Of a stretch of 31,440 nt of DNA, positions 1 to 12,849 are shown piece after piece. Source of the DNA: Stemphylium vesicarium (Eukaryota; Ascomycota; Dothideomycetes; Pleosporales; Pleosporaceae); NCBI GenBank assembly GCA_004380135.1, contig QXCR01000241.1:1-31440 (forward strand). The letters are read 5' to 3'. Below the pieces are notes generated by a model. That model saw only the letters and a list, made by a program, of their open reading frames with translations, was not told the origin of the DNA and ran no database searches. The position numbers and the translations under genes were made by a program. Numbering within the stretch: the stretch's first letter is position 1; each line of letters begins with the position of its first letter.

Positions 1-3000
1 CTCTCAGCCTGCAGCAACATCTACACAGCTGTCAGTGTTTGCTACCAATCAGCGCAGGCCTCAGTACTCAGCTCAACCACTCAAGCCGCGACTGCTCACA
101 AAGTCGCAGCTTCATGTCTTACTAGGACACGCAGGCAGTGATGCTATCGACCAGCTATCAAGTCACGTCAGAGGAATACTGCCACCAACTGGCTCTGCTC
201 CAGCCACTATCAACTGCGAAGAATGCCTGCAGAACAAGGCACATCAAATCATCTCACGGCGCATTGGACATGAGCTTGGCGCGTCTCGGCCTTTTGAATT
301 AGTAGCTATTAATCTTATATAGCTTGACGTCACTAGCTATAATAGACATTAATACGTCTTCTATAGATTTAATCTATATACAAAGCTTGATTTCGTGTAT
401 ATAATTGTAAAACGCGATAAGATAACGCTACTTAACGTCCTTACCCGCCTTAATTAATTAATTAAGCGTAAATTTAATGCTACTATTATATTCCTAATTA
501 CTAATAATAAAAAAGGCTACGGCCTTACTAACGACTTAGCGCGAGCGTACTATTATAGAGAAGGTATTTAACTCTAGATTAGAGCTTTACACACTAAGGA
601 ATAGAATAGATCCGCTAAACGCTTAGGTAAGAACTTAATCGTCTAAAGGTAATTAATAAGTATTACCTTGAACCTACCTCTACCGCTCGCTCCTAAGATA
701 TACGTCGCTATAGCCTATCTATTTAATTACATACCTACACGAATAATTAACTAGAAGACTCTATTTAAAATAGCTTACTTAAAGCAGCCTTTAATTACTT
801 ACCTACGGGTATATAGCTGCCACGCATACGCACTCCATCTACAGATACTATAAGGCGACAAGCTATCACTATGAGCACTTATTAGATATCTTATTAGCTA
901 CGACTCCTCGAATATCTATAGAGTCTAGCTACTAAATATAATAAGTAGAGTATATTAAGGTAAGGTAATTTAGATATAAGATATTATATTTAAGGAGGAT
1001 CTTTTCTACTAGTATAGAGACGAATCTAATCCACTTCTATAAGGCAAAGAGCTTAAGGTAATTACGTATACACTTTATATGCTAGCCTTATAGGATCCTA
1101 AGGACTCTTTAGAAGACGAGTATAGCTTTATACTAGAACTTAATTAGGTAGAATCTAGCTCGCCTTTAGACGATCACTTAAAGCCTTATAATTAGTTTAA
1201 TAGTAATTCTCTCTTACTAATACTAGCTGCGATAATCTCTCCTAATCTAGATCGTTAATTACCTACTTAAGCCTCATCAGCTACTCTTAGACGCAGCCCT
1301 ACACCAGAATTCTAGCCCTCTGCTTAAACGTCAAGAAAGAAGCGGAAGCGATGCAGCTCACATGACTTAAACGCTGCACAAAACCGCGAGCTTATTAACG
1401 GCAACTTACGCGACACGCATATCCTTCCTGAAGGATCAACACGAAGCTAAAAGCCCTCTCGCAAAAGTAGTAGCTTCTTTATTAATAAATACTAGTTAAT
1501 ATTTATAGCTGCATCTACCACAGCTCTAAAGACACAATTCCACTACTTAGATCTACCGCCTAAACCTCGATTCTACTAGGATGTAATAAAGCTACTAGCT
1601 CTACATAGATAAGGCTTTATAGCAGCTATATAGTGCGAGATAATAGATATTAAGCGCAAAGGCACGTACAAGACTATTAAATGGAAGGACTTTAACGCTT
1701 AAGACTACGAGGTCCTGCCACTGCTCTAGGTGTTCAAATACAAGCTCGACACCGAAGGCTTTCTCACCAAATACAAGGCTAGAATTTGCGTACGAGGCGA
1801 TCTTCAAACGACAGCTGAAGATACCTACGCTGCCACACTGGCTACACGGATATTTCGAGCACTTATGGCTATCGCTGCCTACTTCAACATGGAGGTTCGA
1901 CAATACGATGCTGTCAACGCATTCACAAACGCTCAACTTGCTACACCAGTATACTACCATCTACCAGAAGGCTTCTCTAATTTAGATTATCTATAGGAGC
2001 TATGCCGCGCACTATATAGCTTAAAAACCTCGCCACTTCTATAGTATAAAGAATTTATAAAGACTCTTATAGAGCTTAGACTTAAACTAGTTAAAGACGC
2101 TCTATGCCTATGGAAAAATGATAAGCTACTAGTATTCTTCTACGTTGACGACATTATTGTCCTCGCTAAGCTAGCACACATAGCTGCTCTTGATGACTTC
2201 GAACGCAAGCTGCTACGCAAATACGAGATTCGATCGTTAGGAGAGCTATCCACCTTCTGCGGCATATAGACACACCGCGATAGGTTAGTTAGATTAATCT
2301 TGCTATTATAGCTAGTATATATCGACAAGCTCTATATAAAATATCCGTTGCTAAAGTAGTTTACTTGACCTCTAGCGACTCCGCTTCCCCTTAAAGAACT
2401 ACTACCCTTAGACGAGCTAAAGAACGAAGCTAATCTAAGCAGGTATGCGCAACTAGTTAGATCTATTAGCTATATTACTACCGCTACGCGACCTAATGTT
2501 TCTAAAGCTCACTTAAAACTAGCTAAATTCCTTTTTAGCCTAACCTAACGTTATATAGACGCTGCCTATTAGACGATAGCATATCTACACCACACCAAAG
2601 ATTAAGCACTCTACTACGACGCTTCTATATCCACCAACATCGCTCACATCGTTGATCACGAAGAGCCAGACTTCTTTGGTGCTACTGATGCTTCATACGC
2701 TGATCACAAGGCTACACGAAAAAGCTCACAAGGCTACACGAAAAAGCTCACAAGGCTACACGAAAAAGCTCACAAGGCTACATCTTCTTCCTGTTTGGTG
2801 GTCCTATTGACTGGAAAGCAACACTTCAACGATGCGTCACCAAATCTACTACTAAAGCTGAGCTCATCGCTGCTTCCTTAGCAGGCACTAAGCTACTCTG
2901 GTGGTAGAGACTCTTCAAAGACATCGAATTTGATCTAGGCAATAAGCAAATACTATTCTGCGACAACCAGCAAACAATTCGACTAGTCACTACGGCTACG

Positions 3001-3200
3001 CCTCGCCTCAAAACCTCACTGCGACACGTCGATATACATCATCACTGGCTGCGCCAGGAATCTTAAGAGCAGAACATCAACCTCTCATACATATAGACTA
3101 AAAGCTAGCTAGCTAACGGTCTTACAAAACTGCTGCCTTGTCAGAGACACGAAAATTGGGTATCACTTTTACATTTTAGTACTTTTCCTACTGCACAATA
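1..3200 (+). pseudogene. Copia-type retrotransposon polyprotein relic (5' end outside the window)
   Basis: The relic encodes a Ty1/Copia Pol in the order GAG-pre-integrase, integrase, reverse transcriptase, RNase H. The GAG-pre-integrase zinc-binding part is readable at 35-322 (LLGHAG, then CEEC). The integrase core (about 320-1250) is heavily RIP-mutated. The RT is readable from about 1726 (RGDLQT, then YDAVNAF), with an intact YVDD catalytic motif at 2141-2152 in the same frame. The RNase H part (about 2670-3170) shows DASYAD, TKAEL and CDNQ-type motifs, and the frame closes with TAA at 3198-3200. Many in-frame TAG/TAA codons match CAG or TGG losses, and a tandem 22-bp repeat at 2711-2776 shifts the frame. 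It cannot be functional. The order of domains (integrase before RT) separates Copia from gypsy. Confidence 0.88.
2711..2776. repeat. Three tandem copies of a 22-bp unit in Copia RNase H
   Basis: Units at 2711-2732, 2733-2754 and 2755-2776 are identical and start GCTACACG. One copy would keep the RNase H reading frame. The two extra copies add 44 bp, and the coding frame moves from frame 2 upstream (RT YVDD, DASYAD) to frame 1 downstream (the DWKA segment at 2809). Confidence 0.93.
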
Positions 3201-3664
3201 AGGTCTCACAGTATGGTACTCTTCCTAGTTTCTCCTACATAGTTTTTATAGGTTTAATAAGGCTGTATACTCTATAATACTTTATAATTTCTTATTAGGG
3301 ACACTACTAATCTCTATATAAAATAAGAAGTAATTAGATCTTATATACTTTTAAGGACGCTTATTAGCGAGATTAACTAATACCGCGATAGTAGACGATC
3401 CCCACCTAGCACTACTCTAATTAAGCGGCTACCTACCGCACTAAAATAAGTAGCTCTACCTGCATAGGGTAGGGGGTGGCCTATAATTATATTAGCTTCT
3501 ATATACGTTCGAATCTAAGAGAGGTGTATAAGCCTAGGGCACCTTATATAGTCACGTAGATTATTTACTAGCTAATTAGCCTACTAGTTTATGTATATAA
3601 ACCTACGTTATAGACCTCTTAGTTATTAGAATATAGAACACTACACTTTACAATACACCTTACA
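3201..3664. other. No gene; probable LTR remnants between the Copia and gypsy relics
   Basis: This stretch lies between the Copia stop codon and the leader of the following gypsy gag, where a Copia 3' LTR and a gypsy 5' LTR would be expected. I see no second copy of it in the window, so LTR borders cannot be fixed. A sequence ending in TTACA at 3660-3664 could be an LTR end. No open frame of note. Confidence 0.4.
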
Positions 3665-3752
3665 TCACACTTTGTCTCCTGCTCCTAACTGCTTACACCG
3701 ACCCTGTGACATTACGTAGCTCCTCCTATAGGCGCCGTGATTGCGACCCGCC

Positions 3753-6700
3753 ATGGACCGTCCCGAACCACCAGCAGCTCCAGACTCGGCCGAAGCCCTT
3801 TTAGCTGAGGTGCGCAACAGTCCTGATGCTTGGCTGCTATACCTGCGCAATAACCATCAGTATATACAAGATTTAGAGAGCTCCCTCCGCGCAGCTCGTG
3901 CTATAGAACAAGAGCACCAAACCTCTATTGCTGAACGCGATGGAATCATCCGCTACTAGAAGGAGCAACTGGCCGCCGACCAGAAACAGATTACAGAGCT
4001 TGAAATCGAGAAGCGCCACTTAGTTGCTGCCGCTAGCCCTGCTGTACAGACCCCCTGCGGAGCTATTGCCTTGCCCCCCCGAGCTACAGCTGAAGCTCGC
4101 GCAGATAACCTAACGAGACCGCCTACGCCTATTACTCCCCCACGTTCTAGAACCGCTAGCCTTAGCGAGAAAATACCTAACCTAAAGGAGTTTAATAGAA
4201 CTCGTAGTAACCTTTAGTAGTTCGTCTAATAGATATATAGTAAAATAAATATAAATACTAACTATTTCTTATTAGCTACTAACTAAATAACCTATGTCGT
4301 AGGCCGCCTTATAGGCAGCGCGTACGCACTAATACTATCTAAGATCTAATATAGTATCTCTTAGTTTATTAACTACCTATAAATACTAGAATACTTAGAG
4401 TAAGCGTTTAAAGACCTAGATTGCGCCTAAAATATCTAGAATAAGCTCTTCTAACTATAATAAAAAAACCTTAACTTTAGCGCCTACTTCTTTAAATTCT
4501 AATAACTAGCTTTAGAGAGAGATATACTAGAGAGTATACTTATACTTCTACTATTCTAAGAGATATCCTATAAGTTATAGAATATACTATTTTATAACCT
4601 ACCTCTATCCTAAGAGTTCTCTACTTACGCTAGCTACTTATAGAAGCTTAATAACTATTACTAATAGTACTAGTAGTAGGTTGCCTATAACCGCTAGGCC
4701 TTGCCTACTAGAACCCCCCTAGTAAGCTACGCCTCCGCCGTTAAGCCAACTTCTAGCCTAGACACGCGGGATAGATAAGCGAACTCTCCCCGCCTAGTAG
4801 CGCTAAATACTATACCTACGTACGAACCTATGGACCTTAGCTCACAAAGGACCCCTATACCGAACGGCCGTAGAGAGAGAGGCGAGTGTTTTCGCTGTGG
4901 CTCGAAGAGCTACTGGGTAGCCTACTACCTAGAACCCGACACTCGCCCCTTCGCACCCCGCTAATCCTCTAGTCCCCCCGCTACTTACTAGTCCCTCTAT
5001 ATATCCTCGCCCTAGATCCCCCGTCCTATTAGCCCCCCGCGTTCTTCTCTTATCTATTTAATAACTAGCCTACTATTTAGCCTAAACTACCTATTAAATA
5101 GAATAAATCTAAATTAAGTTATATTTAGGCTCTAAAGTTATATAACTAGAGTTAGTAGTTCTTAGTTTACCTCTCTAAGGCGTCTATTAAAGGACTCTTA
5201 ATATATAAGAAAAGTAATTAGAAGTCTAATATAATAATTCTACTAATCTCGCTAGAGATAGGAGAGAAGATAATACTAACGTATATAATAACTAACTTTA
5301 GCGTAAAGAGTAAAGAGTTTATAAACTAAAGCTAGGCTAAAAGTTATAAGCTACCTCTATAGAAACTAAAGAACCCCTTTAGTATTATAATATTTAATAG
5401 TAACCTATCTAAGTAAGGTACTATTACGCACTACGTTAAGGCTACTATAAGAGTAGAAGACTATACTAAAACTATCTATCTAAATATAACGTAGCTAGCG
5501 TATTATTCTATAATTTTAGAAATATCTTAGCTAAAATAATATAATCTAAGAATTAGCTTTACTAGCTATACTTTAATATTTAAAAGTAAATACTACTAGA
5601 GGTATTATAATATTCTAAGAAAACTAAATAAGGTCTACGCTCTATACTAAGTCTTACTTAAGTCTTACCCTATTAATCTACTAGACTATCTAAAACTACT
5701 ATAGAATTAAGATATTATAAAGATATTACTTAACGCTTATACTATATATACGCGAAGGAACTACTATATATTTATAATTACTATTAAATAGATTAAATAC
5801 TACTTATCTTAATTTAATTAAGCTAAACTACTAAACTCTAAAACCTTATTACTATCTAAGATAAGAGACTTCTAGGACGTCTTCTCGCCTAAGAAGGCGG
5901 AGAAGCTCCTATTATACTACTTATATAACTATAATATCTACCTACTAGAGGGTAAGACGCCGCCTTTTAGACTATTTTACCTAATATCCTAAGAAGAACT
6001 TAAAGTCTTAAAGGAATAGCTAGAAGAGAATCTCTAAAAGGGATTTATCTAGCTAAGCTCCTTATCTACTACCTCGCCTATTTTATTTATTAAGAAATCT
6101 AATAGAGGCCTCTAGTTCTATATAGACTACTAAGGGTTAAATAATATATTTATAAAAGACTACTACCTACTTCTACTTATAAAGAAAAGTCTAAATAATC
6201 TAAAAGAAATAAAGTACTTCTCTAAAGTTAATATTATTACTACCTTTAATAATATATATATAAAAAAAGGCTAGAAGTACTTAACTACGTTCTAAACCTA
6301 ATTTAGTCTATATAAAAGCTTAGTAATACTATTTAGCCTATTAGAAGCACTAGCTATCTTTTAGAGGTTTATTAATAATATCTTAAGAGAATACTTAGAC
6401 GTCTTCTATACTACCTACTTAGATAATATCTTAATTTATAGTTAAACTAGAGAAGAATATAAGTAATATCTACGCCTAGTACTTACTATACTATAAAAAG
6501 CTTAGCTATACGCGAAGATCTAAAAGTGCGAGTTCTTTAAGAAAGAGACTATCTTCCTAGGCGTTATTATAGAATGCAAAGGAACTTATATAGATCTAAA
6601 GAAGATTAAGATAATATAAGAATAGAAGACCCTATTCTACCTAACTAATATATAGGCGTTTATTAGATTTAGTAACTTCTACTACTAATTTATATAAGAC

Positions 6701-7243
6701 TTCTTAAAGATTATTACCCTATTAATTACTTTTATAAGAAAGAGTGTTAAATTTACTTAAAATAGTAACTACTAGAAGATCTTTAACTATCTAAAAACTA
6801 CGTTTACTAAAGCCCTAATTCTAGCTCTATTTAATTAGAAGAAGGAGATTATCCTAGAAACTAATACGTCTAACTACGTCTTTACTAGAGTTCTATTCTA
6901 ATATAGGGACGACGAGATTCTATAACTTATAGTATTCTTCTCTAAAAAATATTCTATAACTAAGTATAACTATAAGATATATAATAAGAAGTTACTTATA
7001 ATTATATAATACTTTAAAGAATAAAGACTTAAGCTAGAAGAAACTACGTCTTTAATTAAGATTATTATAGACTACTATAACTTAGAATACTTTATAACTA
7101 TAAAGTTATTAAACTAATAATAAGCCTACTAGTCTAAATTTCTATTCTACTTTAATTTCTAGATTATATACTACCCTAGTAAGCTAGGCGCAAAACCTAA
7201 TGCACTAACTAGAAAGTTAGAGAACCTACCTAAGGAGGGGGAT
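3753..7243 (+). pseudogene. Ty3/gypsy gag-pol relic, truncated after RNase H
   Basis: The gag start is the ATG at 3753 in a strong GCCATGG context. The N-terminal part (to about 4140) escaped RIP and encodes a charged, probably coiled-coil segment followed by a Pro/Ser-rich stretch. The gag zinc knuckle near 4887-4928 keeps both leading Cys residues, but the expected His and last Cys both read Tyr, each explained by one RIP-type transition. A protease/RT region follows, with LPP-type and DYxGLN-type RT motifs at about 5930-6130. The catalytic YLDD reads YLDN at 6416-6427. RNase H extends to about 7230, ending in the LPKEGD-type linker that normally precedes integrase. Integrase and 3' LTR are missing: the sequence runs straight into the LTR of the next element. 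Dozens of TAG/TAA codons interrupt the frame. Confidence 0.85.
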
Positions 7244-7475
7244 TGTAAGGGGCAGTTATAGGCAATAGTATTTGCTTCACACTGCAATAGAATAGTGGGG
7301 GATGGCTCTATATTACTACACTAGGTAGGGGGTAGTAAGGAGAATAATTCTTGCCTCTCTTCTCTTGCGCGAAGCGTAGATTAAAAGTAGGTATCTTCGC
7401 TAAAGCGCGAGTATAAGAAGCAAATATATTAGGACTAAATGCGCCTAACTATAGGCCTTTAGCCTAAGTATTATA
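7244..7475 (-). repeat. LTR of the 7244-14055 chromovirus (3' LTR in element orientation)
   Basis: 232 bp, aligned end to end with 13824-14055. The part left of about 7340 keeps CA and TG. The part right of about 7360 is RIP-mutated, and its end reads TTATA instead of TTACA. Confidence 0.88.
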
Positions 7476-7478
7476 GAG

Positions 7479-7489
7479 CCTTCTTCTCT
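7479..7489 (-). other. Polypurine tract beside the 3' LTR
   Basis: On the minus strand the sequence AGAGAAGAAGG ends three bases before the LTR. This is the position of the plus-strand primer in LTR retrotransposons and supports minus orientation of the element. Confidence 0.5.
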
Positions 7490-8595
7490 AAACTAGCGTC
7501 CTTAATAGTCTTAGCCTTAATAAAAACCTAAAAACTCTTAAGGGGAGAAATAGGAAAAGAGTGTCTAGATACTGTCCGTCTATCGCGCGTCGCACGTGCG
7601 CCGCAGCGGTGCGCTGCCGCTGTAACCACTATTGCGCGCGTCCCTGGTTTGTTTGGGATGATATTGTAGTGAATGCGGATTTAAGAGGTAATAAACGCTA
7701 TTTACATTATTATAATAAGTGCTAAATATCGTTTACTTTACTTCTTTAGGTCGCCTACTTTATTATTATAGTAAGTGCGGATAGTTATTTACTAATTTTG
7801 TTATAGTAACTGTTTATTATATTATTATAATAGAAACTTTTTATTCTTACTCTCTTATTTAACACTACTATAATAACACTACTATAATAACACTATTATA
7901 CTTCTCTAACGCACTCTTAGCGCACGCTATACTCTTTATTATAGTTTATTATCTAAACCCTAAATATATTAAGAAATCCTACTTACGTAGTGCTCACCTA
8001 TTTATATTTAGCGACCTTAAAAAGCGCGCTAACTAGGTCGCCTTAGTTGCGACTTACACGCGCTGCGCTCAGAGTGTCGTTAGGCACAACAAGATGTATT
8101 AGAAGTCGGAGCATCGCCGCTGCGAGCATTACTCTGCTAGCAATCGGGGTGGCTACACTTTAGTAAGTAATTAAGATATTCCGTAAGTGCTGCGCCTTAG
8201 CTAATCTAAATAGGTGCCCACTAAGATAAACGGCCGCCTTAATCGCCTATACTAGCTTCGCGCTTAGTACGACGCTGCCGTTAATGCCGCTAAAAAGCCT
8301 AAGACTAACGCTAGTGTGATTACTACTAGCGTTAAGCTTACGCGTTACTAGTACTAATTTAATCTAGAGCTTATAAACTACTACTACGTTACTACCTATT
8401 CTAAAACTTCTCTTAGGGTTCCTACTTAAGTTCTAGTAACTTTACCTTAGTACTTAAATCTAATTCTAGTTAAGTAGTATAGAATTATAGCTACTTTAGA
8501 GTAGCTAGTAGCTTATATTACTAGAATAGTACGCACTTATTAATTTTTTAATATTTTTCTTTTACTAATATTTCTCTAAGGTAGTGGTATAGGAG

Positions 8596-8633
<38 letters not shown>

Positions 8634-8887
8634 GACGATAATAAATCCCTCCTGCCTCTAGGTAGTAAGAAGCGGGTAGATAAGGATAAAGGCGAGAATA
8701 GTAGTAATTAAGAGAGGTTTATTTCTTATCTTTTTCTATATATATAGATACCCTAAGTCTTATATAGTAGGTATACGTCTTAAATACGCTATAAATAAGT
8801 TTCTTATAATCTTTTCTATTACTTCTTTTATTATAAGCTTTATATCTTTTTAAAGTCTTAGACTAGTTTCTCTATATCTTTAAAATT
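7490..8887 (-). other. Post-pol tail of the chromovirus; no gene recognised
   Basis: This 1.4-kb stretch lies between the chromodomain and the 3' LTR. It is mostly RIP-mutated, with GC-rich patches at about 7562-7680 and 8040-8160 that keep CA and TG. The first patch contains an imperfect hairpin (CAGCGG, then CCGCTG) and follows a purine-rich run, so it could be a small insertion. No protein family is recognisable. It also carries an ATA/TAA microsatellite at 8596-8632. Confidence 0.45.
8596..8632. repeat. Trinucleotide microsatellite (TAA)n
   Basis: An uninterrupted run of about 12 TAA units lies in the RIP-mutated tail of the chromovirus. Confidence 0.95.
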
Positions 8888-11800
8888 AGAAGCTAAAGTC
8901 TAAGTATTCTAAGATTTATTATATTTTTTTTATCTTAACTAGTATTATAGTTAGCTCTTCCTACTTTATTTTCTAAGAATTTTTTCTACTTTCTAAACTT
9001 CTTTACCTTCTATAGTAATCTCTAGTAGTTAAGTATTATTATTATAGTTATTCCTAAAATTCTATTATTCTAGAAGGGATATATAAAATATATTATAAAT
9101 ATAATAGTTAGGTAGTAGAAGTAAGTAGTATATCTACGTTCTAACTACGCTTTATATCTAAAATAGCCTAATAAACTTACTAGAAAGCTTTTTACTAAGT
9201 TAATAAGCTAAGTTAATATATTTTATACTAAGAAGTATAAGATCTCTCTTATAAAAAACTTCTAGTTTATATTTCTTATTATAATATTAGCTTTAATACT
9301 CTTATGCTCTCTATAGGTGTTCCTGTGCTAATGCGCGTGCGTCGTGCATGCGCTAAATTCTATCGACTGCGTCTGGCATCTCCCCCTCTTGCCTGCTATC
9401 CTTAGGAGGCGTGGAGAGCAAGGGGTGCTTGCTATATACTAAGTAAAATAGTGTCGCTTTTATTAATTTGTAAATTAAATTATTATAAGTAAACTATACT
9501 ATTACTAATAATAAAACCTAGTTATCTTACTTATCTAAAGTAAATATTCTAAAGTATTATTCTATAGTCTAGTTCTAGCGCTTAGTTTATCTATCTATTT
9601 ATAGATAGAAGGCTATATTAAGTCTACACTTTATTTATAATTAGTAGTAGATTTTTATCTAAAATACTAAGGTAAAGACTAAACTATAGTTTAATATAAT
9701 ACCTTTTTAAATTTTATACTATAAGATAATCTAATTAAGATAGAATTTAGTAAATTACTTTATATTCTAAGTCTTTAAAATAAGTATATAGATTATTATT
9801 TTAAAGAAGTAGTTAACTATTATAAGTACTATATTAAAGACGTAATTTAAGCTATCCTTTACTAGTAGTAACTTTATAATAAAATTAAGAGTAATTTCCT
9901 TAAAGATATTCTTTAGAATTAGTAGTAGTAATAGCTTACTATATTTACTATACTATAGAGCTTTGCTCCTTTAATATATAGTATACGTCGTTACGTATTC
10001 CTAGATATTATAGCTAAGTAATAGCTAATAATATAGCCTACTAATAAGCTTAAGCGTCCTATGTGCGCTAAAATAGCCTACTATGCGCGTATTATAGTTC
10101 TAGGATAAAATCTTCTACTTAATAGCTAGTTCCTCTAGAACATAAATCCTGCTATTATATCTTAGGACTTCCTTTTCGTTAATGCGCCAAACTGGCGTAT
10201 CTCTGCTACTTTGAGTGCGTGTTACTCGCTTAGAGTCCGTAACCCGCTACTAGGTAAAGGCGTCCCTTTGCTACAACTAGAGTAGAATATCTATTAGAGC
10301 TTCTGACTCTATTAGCATAGGTTCGCTACTAACTAGTACCCTAGCTAGTGAGCGTGGCACGCATAGTATGCATCCTATGGCGCTAGTAGTAGGGACCTTC
10401 ACGGCTCTATAAACGTTGGCTACGTGCATCTTACACGCGCCCACTAGACTAAGCCTAGGTGTGGATCCTCTCGCTCTACTATACTCTACTCTTGCTAGAA
10501 GTTTATTCTATAGAGTAGGTAATAACTAAGTTAGAGATAGATTTTCCTACTTATAATTTACTCTTCTAGAGAGGCTATCTATAGAGTTAGTATTTTCTAA
10601 ATAGTACTTTACTTTAAAATTAAAAGCTTCTAAATATAGAGTCTAGTATACTTAATGCGGGTTAAGCTTCTATACTACGTAGATTAAGCGTAAGTTATTA
10701 TAATTAGTTAAAACTTAAATAGTATACTATGCACTCTCTAAGTAGTGCCGCTACTACTTAAAGCTATATATAATAGCTAGTAGTTCTAAGTTATATATCT
10801 TATAATTTAACTCTATATTCTAGACTTTCCTTAAAATAAAAGTAACTAGGTGCTACTTATTATCTTTAAATAACTATAATAGTATACCTAAGATAGTAAA
10901 CGTAGAAGCATCTATCTTAATATAGATTAGAAGTATCTTATTAAAATAGCGCATAATAGGCGTATATATAAAGCAGTTCTTTAGCCTTATAAAAGAAGTA
11001 TCTATAGCCTTATTCTAATAGAACGCTTATTTCCCCTTAAGAATATCTATAAGAAGTGCTATTTCTATAGCGTAACGCTTAATAAAGTATTAATAGAAGT
11101 TTATAAAGTCTAAAAAGGACTATAGCTTCTTAGTATTAGTAAGTATTAGCTATTATATAAAAGTCTTAACGCGCGTAGGATTAGCGCGTACGCCTTACCT
11201 TATAACGATAAACCCTAGAAAATGCACCTCGCTAGCCGTAAAAGTGCATTTCTTTAGGTTTATAAATAACTCGGCTTCTCTTAGTAATTATAGTATAGCG
11301 CGTACTGCGCGCTAGTATAGCGCAACATCGTCTTCGTGGGTATATATAAGTATAGTATCTAGATATACCATACATATATAATCTAAATACCTACTTAGAG
11401 CCCTATTAATATAGGCTTAAAAGCTTACTAGAGCGTTAATAAGCCTAAAAGGTATAATTAAGTACTTAAAATATCTATATTAAGTTTAAAAAGCTATTTT
11501 CTACTTATCTTCTAATTTAATTTATATATAATAGTAGGCGTTCTTAAGATCAAGAGTTATATAGTATTATATACCTAATAGGTAGTCTAACGTCTCTCTA
11601 ATAAGTACTAGTAGGTAATAATCTTTTATAGTAATAGAGTTTAAGCTATAATAATCTATATAAAAATAAAATATACTATTCTTCTTTAGTATAAAAATAA
11701 TTAGTGCGCTAGTAAGGCTTATACTATAGTAGATCTATTCTCTATAAAGGGCCTCCTCTATATATTCTTAGAGCAGCTATAGCTTATAAGAAGAGAGGGT

Positions 11801-12600
11801 ATATAATAGTCTATAAAGTAGCTCTTTACTTAGCTAAATAGAGATTATATAATCTAAGCTCTTATAACTTAGAAAAGTTATAACTTTCTTATTATTAAAA
11901 ATATTAGCGTAGTCTAGTAATGCGTTAGAGATGCGCGGTTCTTACGCTACGTGAATGTCATATATGCGCGCCTTATATTCTAAACTTATACTAGTAGCTT
12001 ATAGTGTTCCTAGAAAGTAAATAGTAGAGCTAGTATACTCTATATCTTCTAGAAAGCTATTAGTAGTTACTAACTAAATATCTACTTTTATAAGGCCCTA
12101 GTACTATTTTTAGTAGTTATAATTAATTAAAACATCTTTCTACTATAAGAAAGGGTTTTCTAAGAGTAGAGGAATTTCTTTCTTATCTACTCTATATATT
12201 ATAACGTTAGTGTAGCGTTCTATGCTATTATTATCTAATAGGCGCACTTAAAACGCATATGCCGCGTAGGTACTCTAATATTATGCGCTAATCTATCCTA
12301 GTCTTAGAAGCTCTATATTCTTAATAGGCATTATGCCTATTTCTATAGCTATTTTTTAGCTAATTAGGCTAATATCTACTTAGGGATTTAAGATAACTCT
12401 AAGTTTCTTTTCTAGACCTAAGTCTACTCTTATACTATATATACGCTTTATACTTAGTAAAATATCTATAAGTATACGCCTTACTAATTCTAGATTTATA
12501 GTAAGGCTTAGGCTTTTTCTATATAGTTAATATTAACTAGTAGCTAATTTAAATTACTACGTTAATACTTATTAGCGTAGTAACTTTTCTTTTAGTACTT
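8888..12600 (-). pseudogene. Chromovirus pol relic (protease/RT/RNase H/integrase/chromodomain)
   Basis: Pol reads from high to low coordinates. The RT core is at about 12300-11300; its catalytic box at 11354-11365 reads YLDT in place of YLDD, inside an otherwise typical MVYLDTILIY context. RNase H and the integrase core follow in heavily mutated sequence. The integrase C-terminal part is readable at about 9300-9440 (KHPLLSTPP, then MPDAVDRI). A degraded GPF/SH3-like integrase tail follows at about 9300-9060. A chromodomain near 8890-9020 (KVEKILRK, KKYNKS) sits in a shifted frame, with its Trp and Gln codons converted to TAG/TAA. The relic is dead by many stops. Chromodomains in this position define chromoviruses and are thought to steer integration toward marked chromatin. 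Confidence 0.8.
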
Positions 12601-12625
12601 AAAATAAGTAATATTATACTTATTT

Positions 12626-12828
12626 TGTCGGATCGTGAGTATCGGTAGAGACGTTGGCTGCGCAATACTCGCCCACGAGCCGACTCGATCCTACTTCGGT
12701 CCGGCTCGCGCCGAGCTTAGGTATACCTTCGTAGCACCCACGTTTATAGATAAATTATACTAATACTAAGTCATAAAAAGAACCTCGTTGTTGTTATCAC
12801 CCGTACGATCGTATAAGGCCTACCAACA
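12626..12828. mobile_element. Solo LTR, 203 bp, with 5-bp target duplication
   Basis: The insert begins TGTCGG and ends CCAACA, a near-perfect terminal inverted repeat with the TG...CA ends of LTRs. It is flanked on both sides by TATTT (12621-12625 and 12829-12833). It is GC-rich and keeps CA and TG, unlike the RIP-mutated sequence around it. It carries no coding capacity. It sits between gag and pol of the surrounding chromovirus. Orientation cannot be told. A small non-autonomous LTR element is the alternative. Confidence 0.82.
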
Positions 12829-12849
12829 TATTTTTTATTATCTTTAGTG

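Noticed and set aside
1601..1960. 119-codon minus-strand frame
   Set aside because: Antisense to the Copia RT, which has clear motifs on the plus strand.
3508..3516. GTTCGAATC, a B-box-like sequence of tRNA genes or SINEs
   Set aside because: No acceptor stem, anticodon arm or convincing A box nearby; likely chance.
7244..7475. Reading this stretch as continuation of the plus-strand gypsy pol
   Set aside because: It aligns over 232 bp with 13824-14055 and has LTR-type ends; no integrase motif appears in any plus frame.
8596..8632. TAA run as a CRISPR-like or regulatory array
   Set aside because: Simple trinucleotide microsatellite without spacers.
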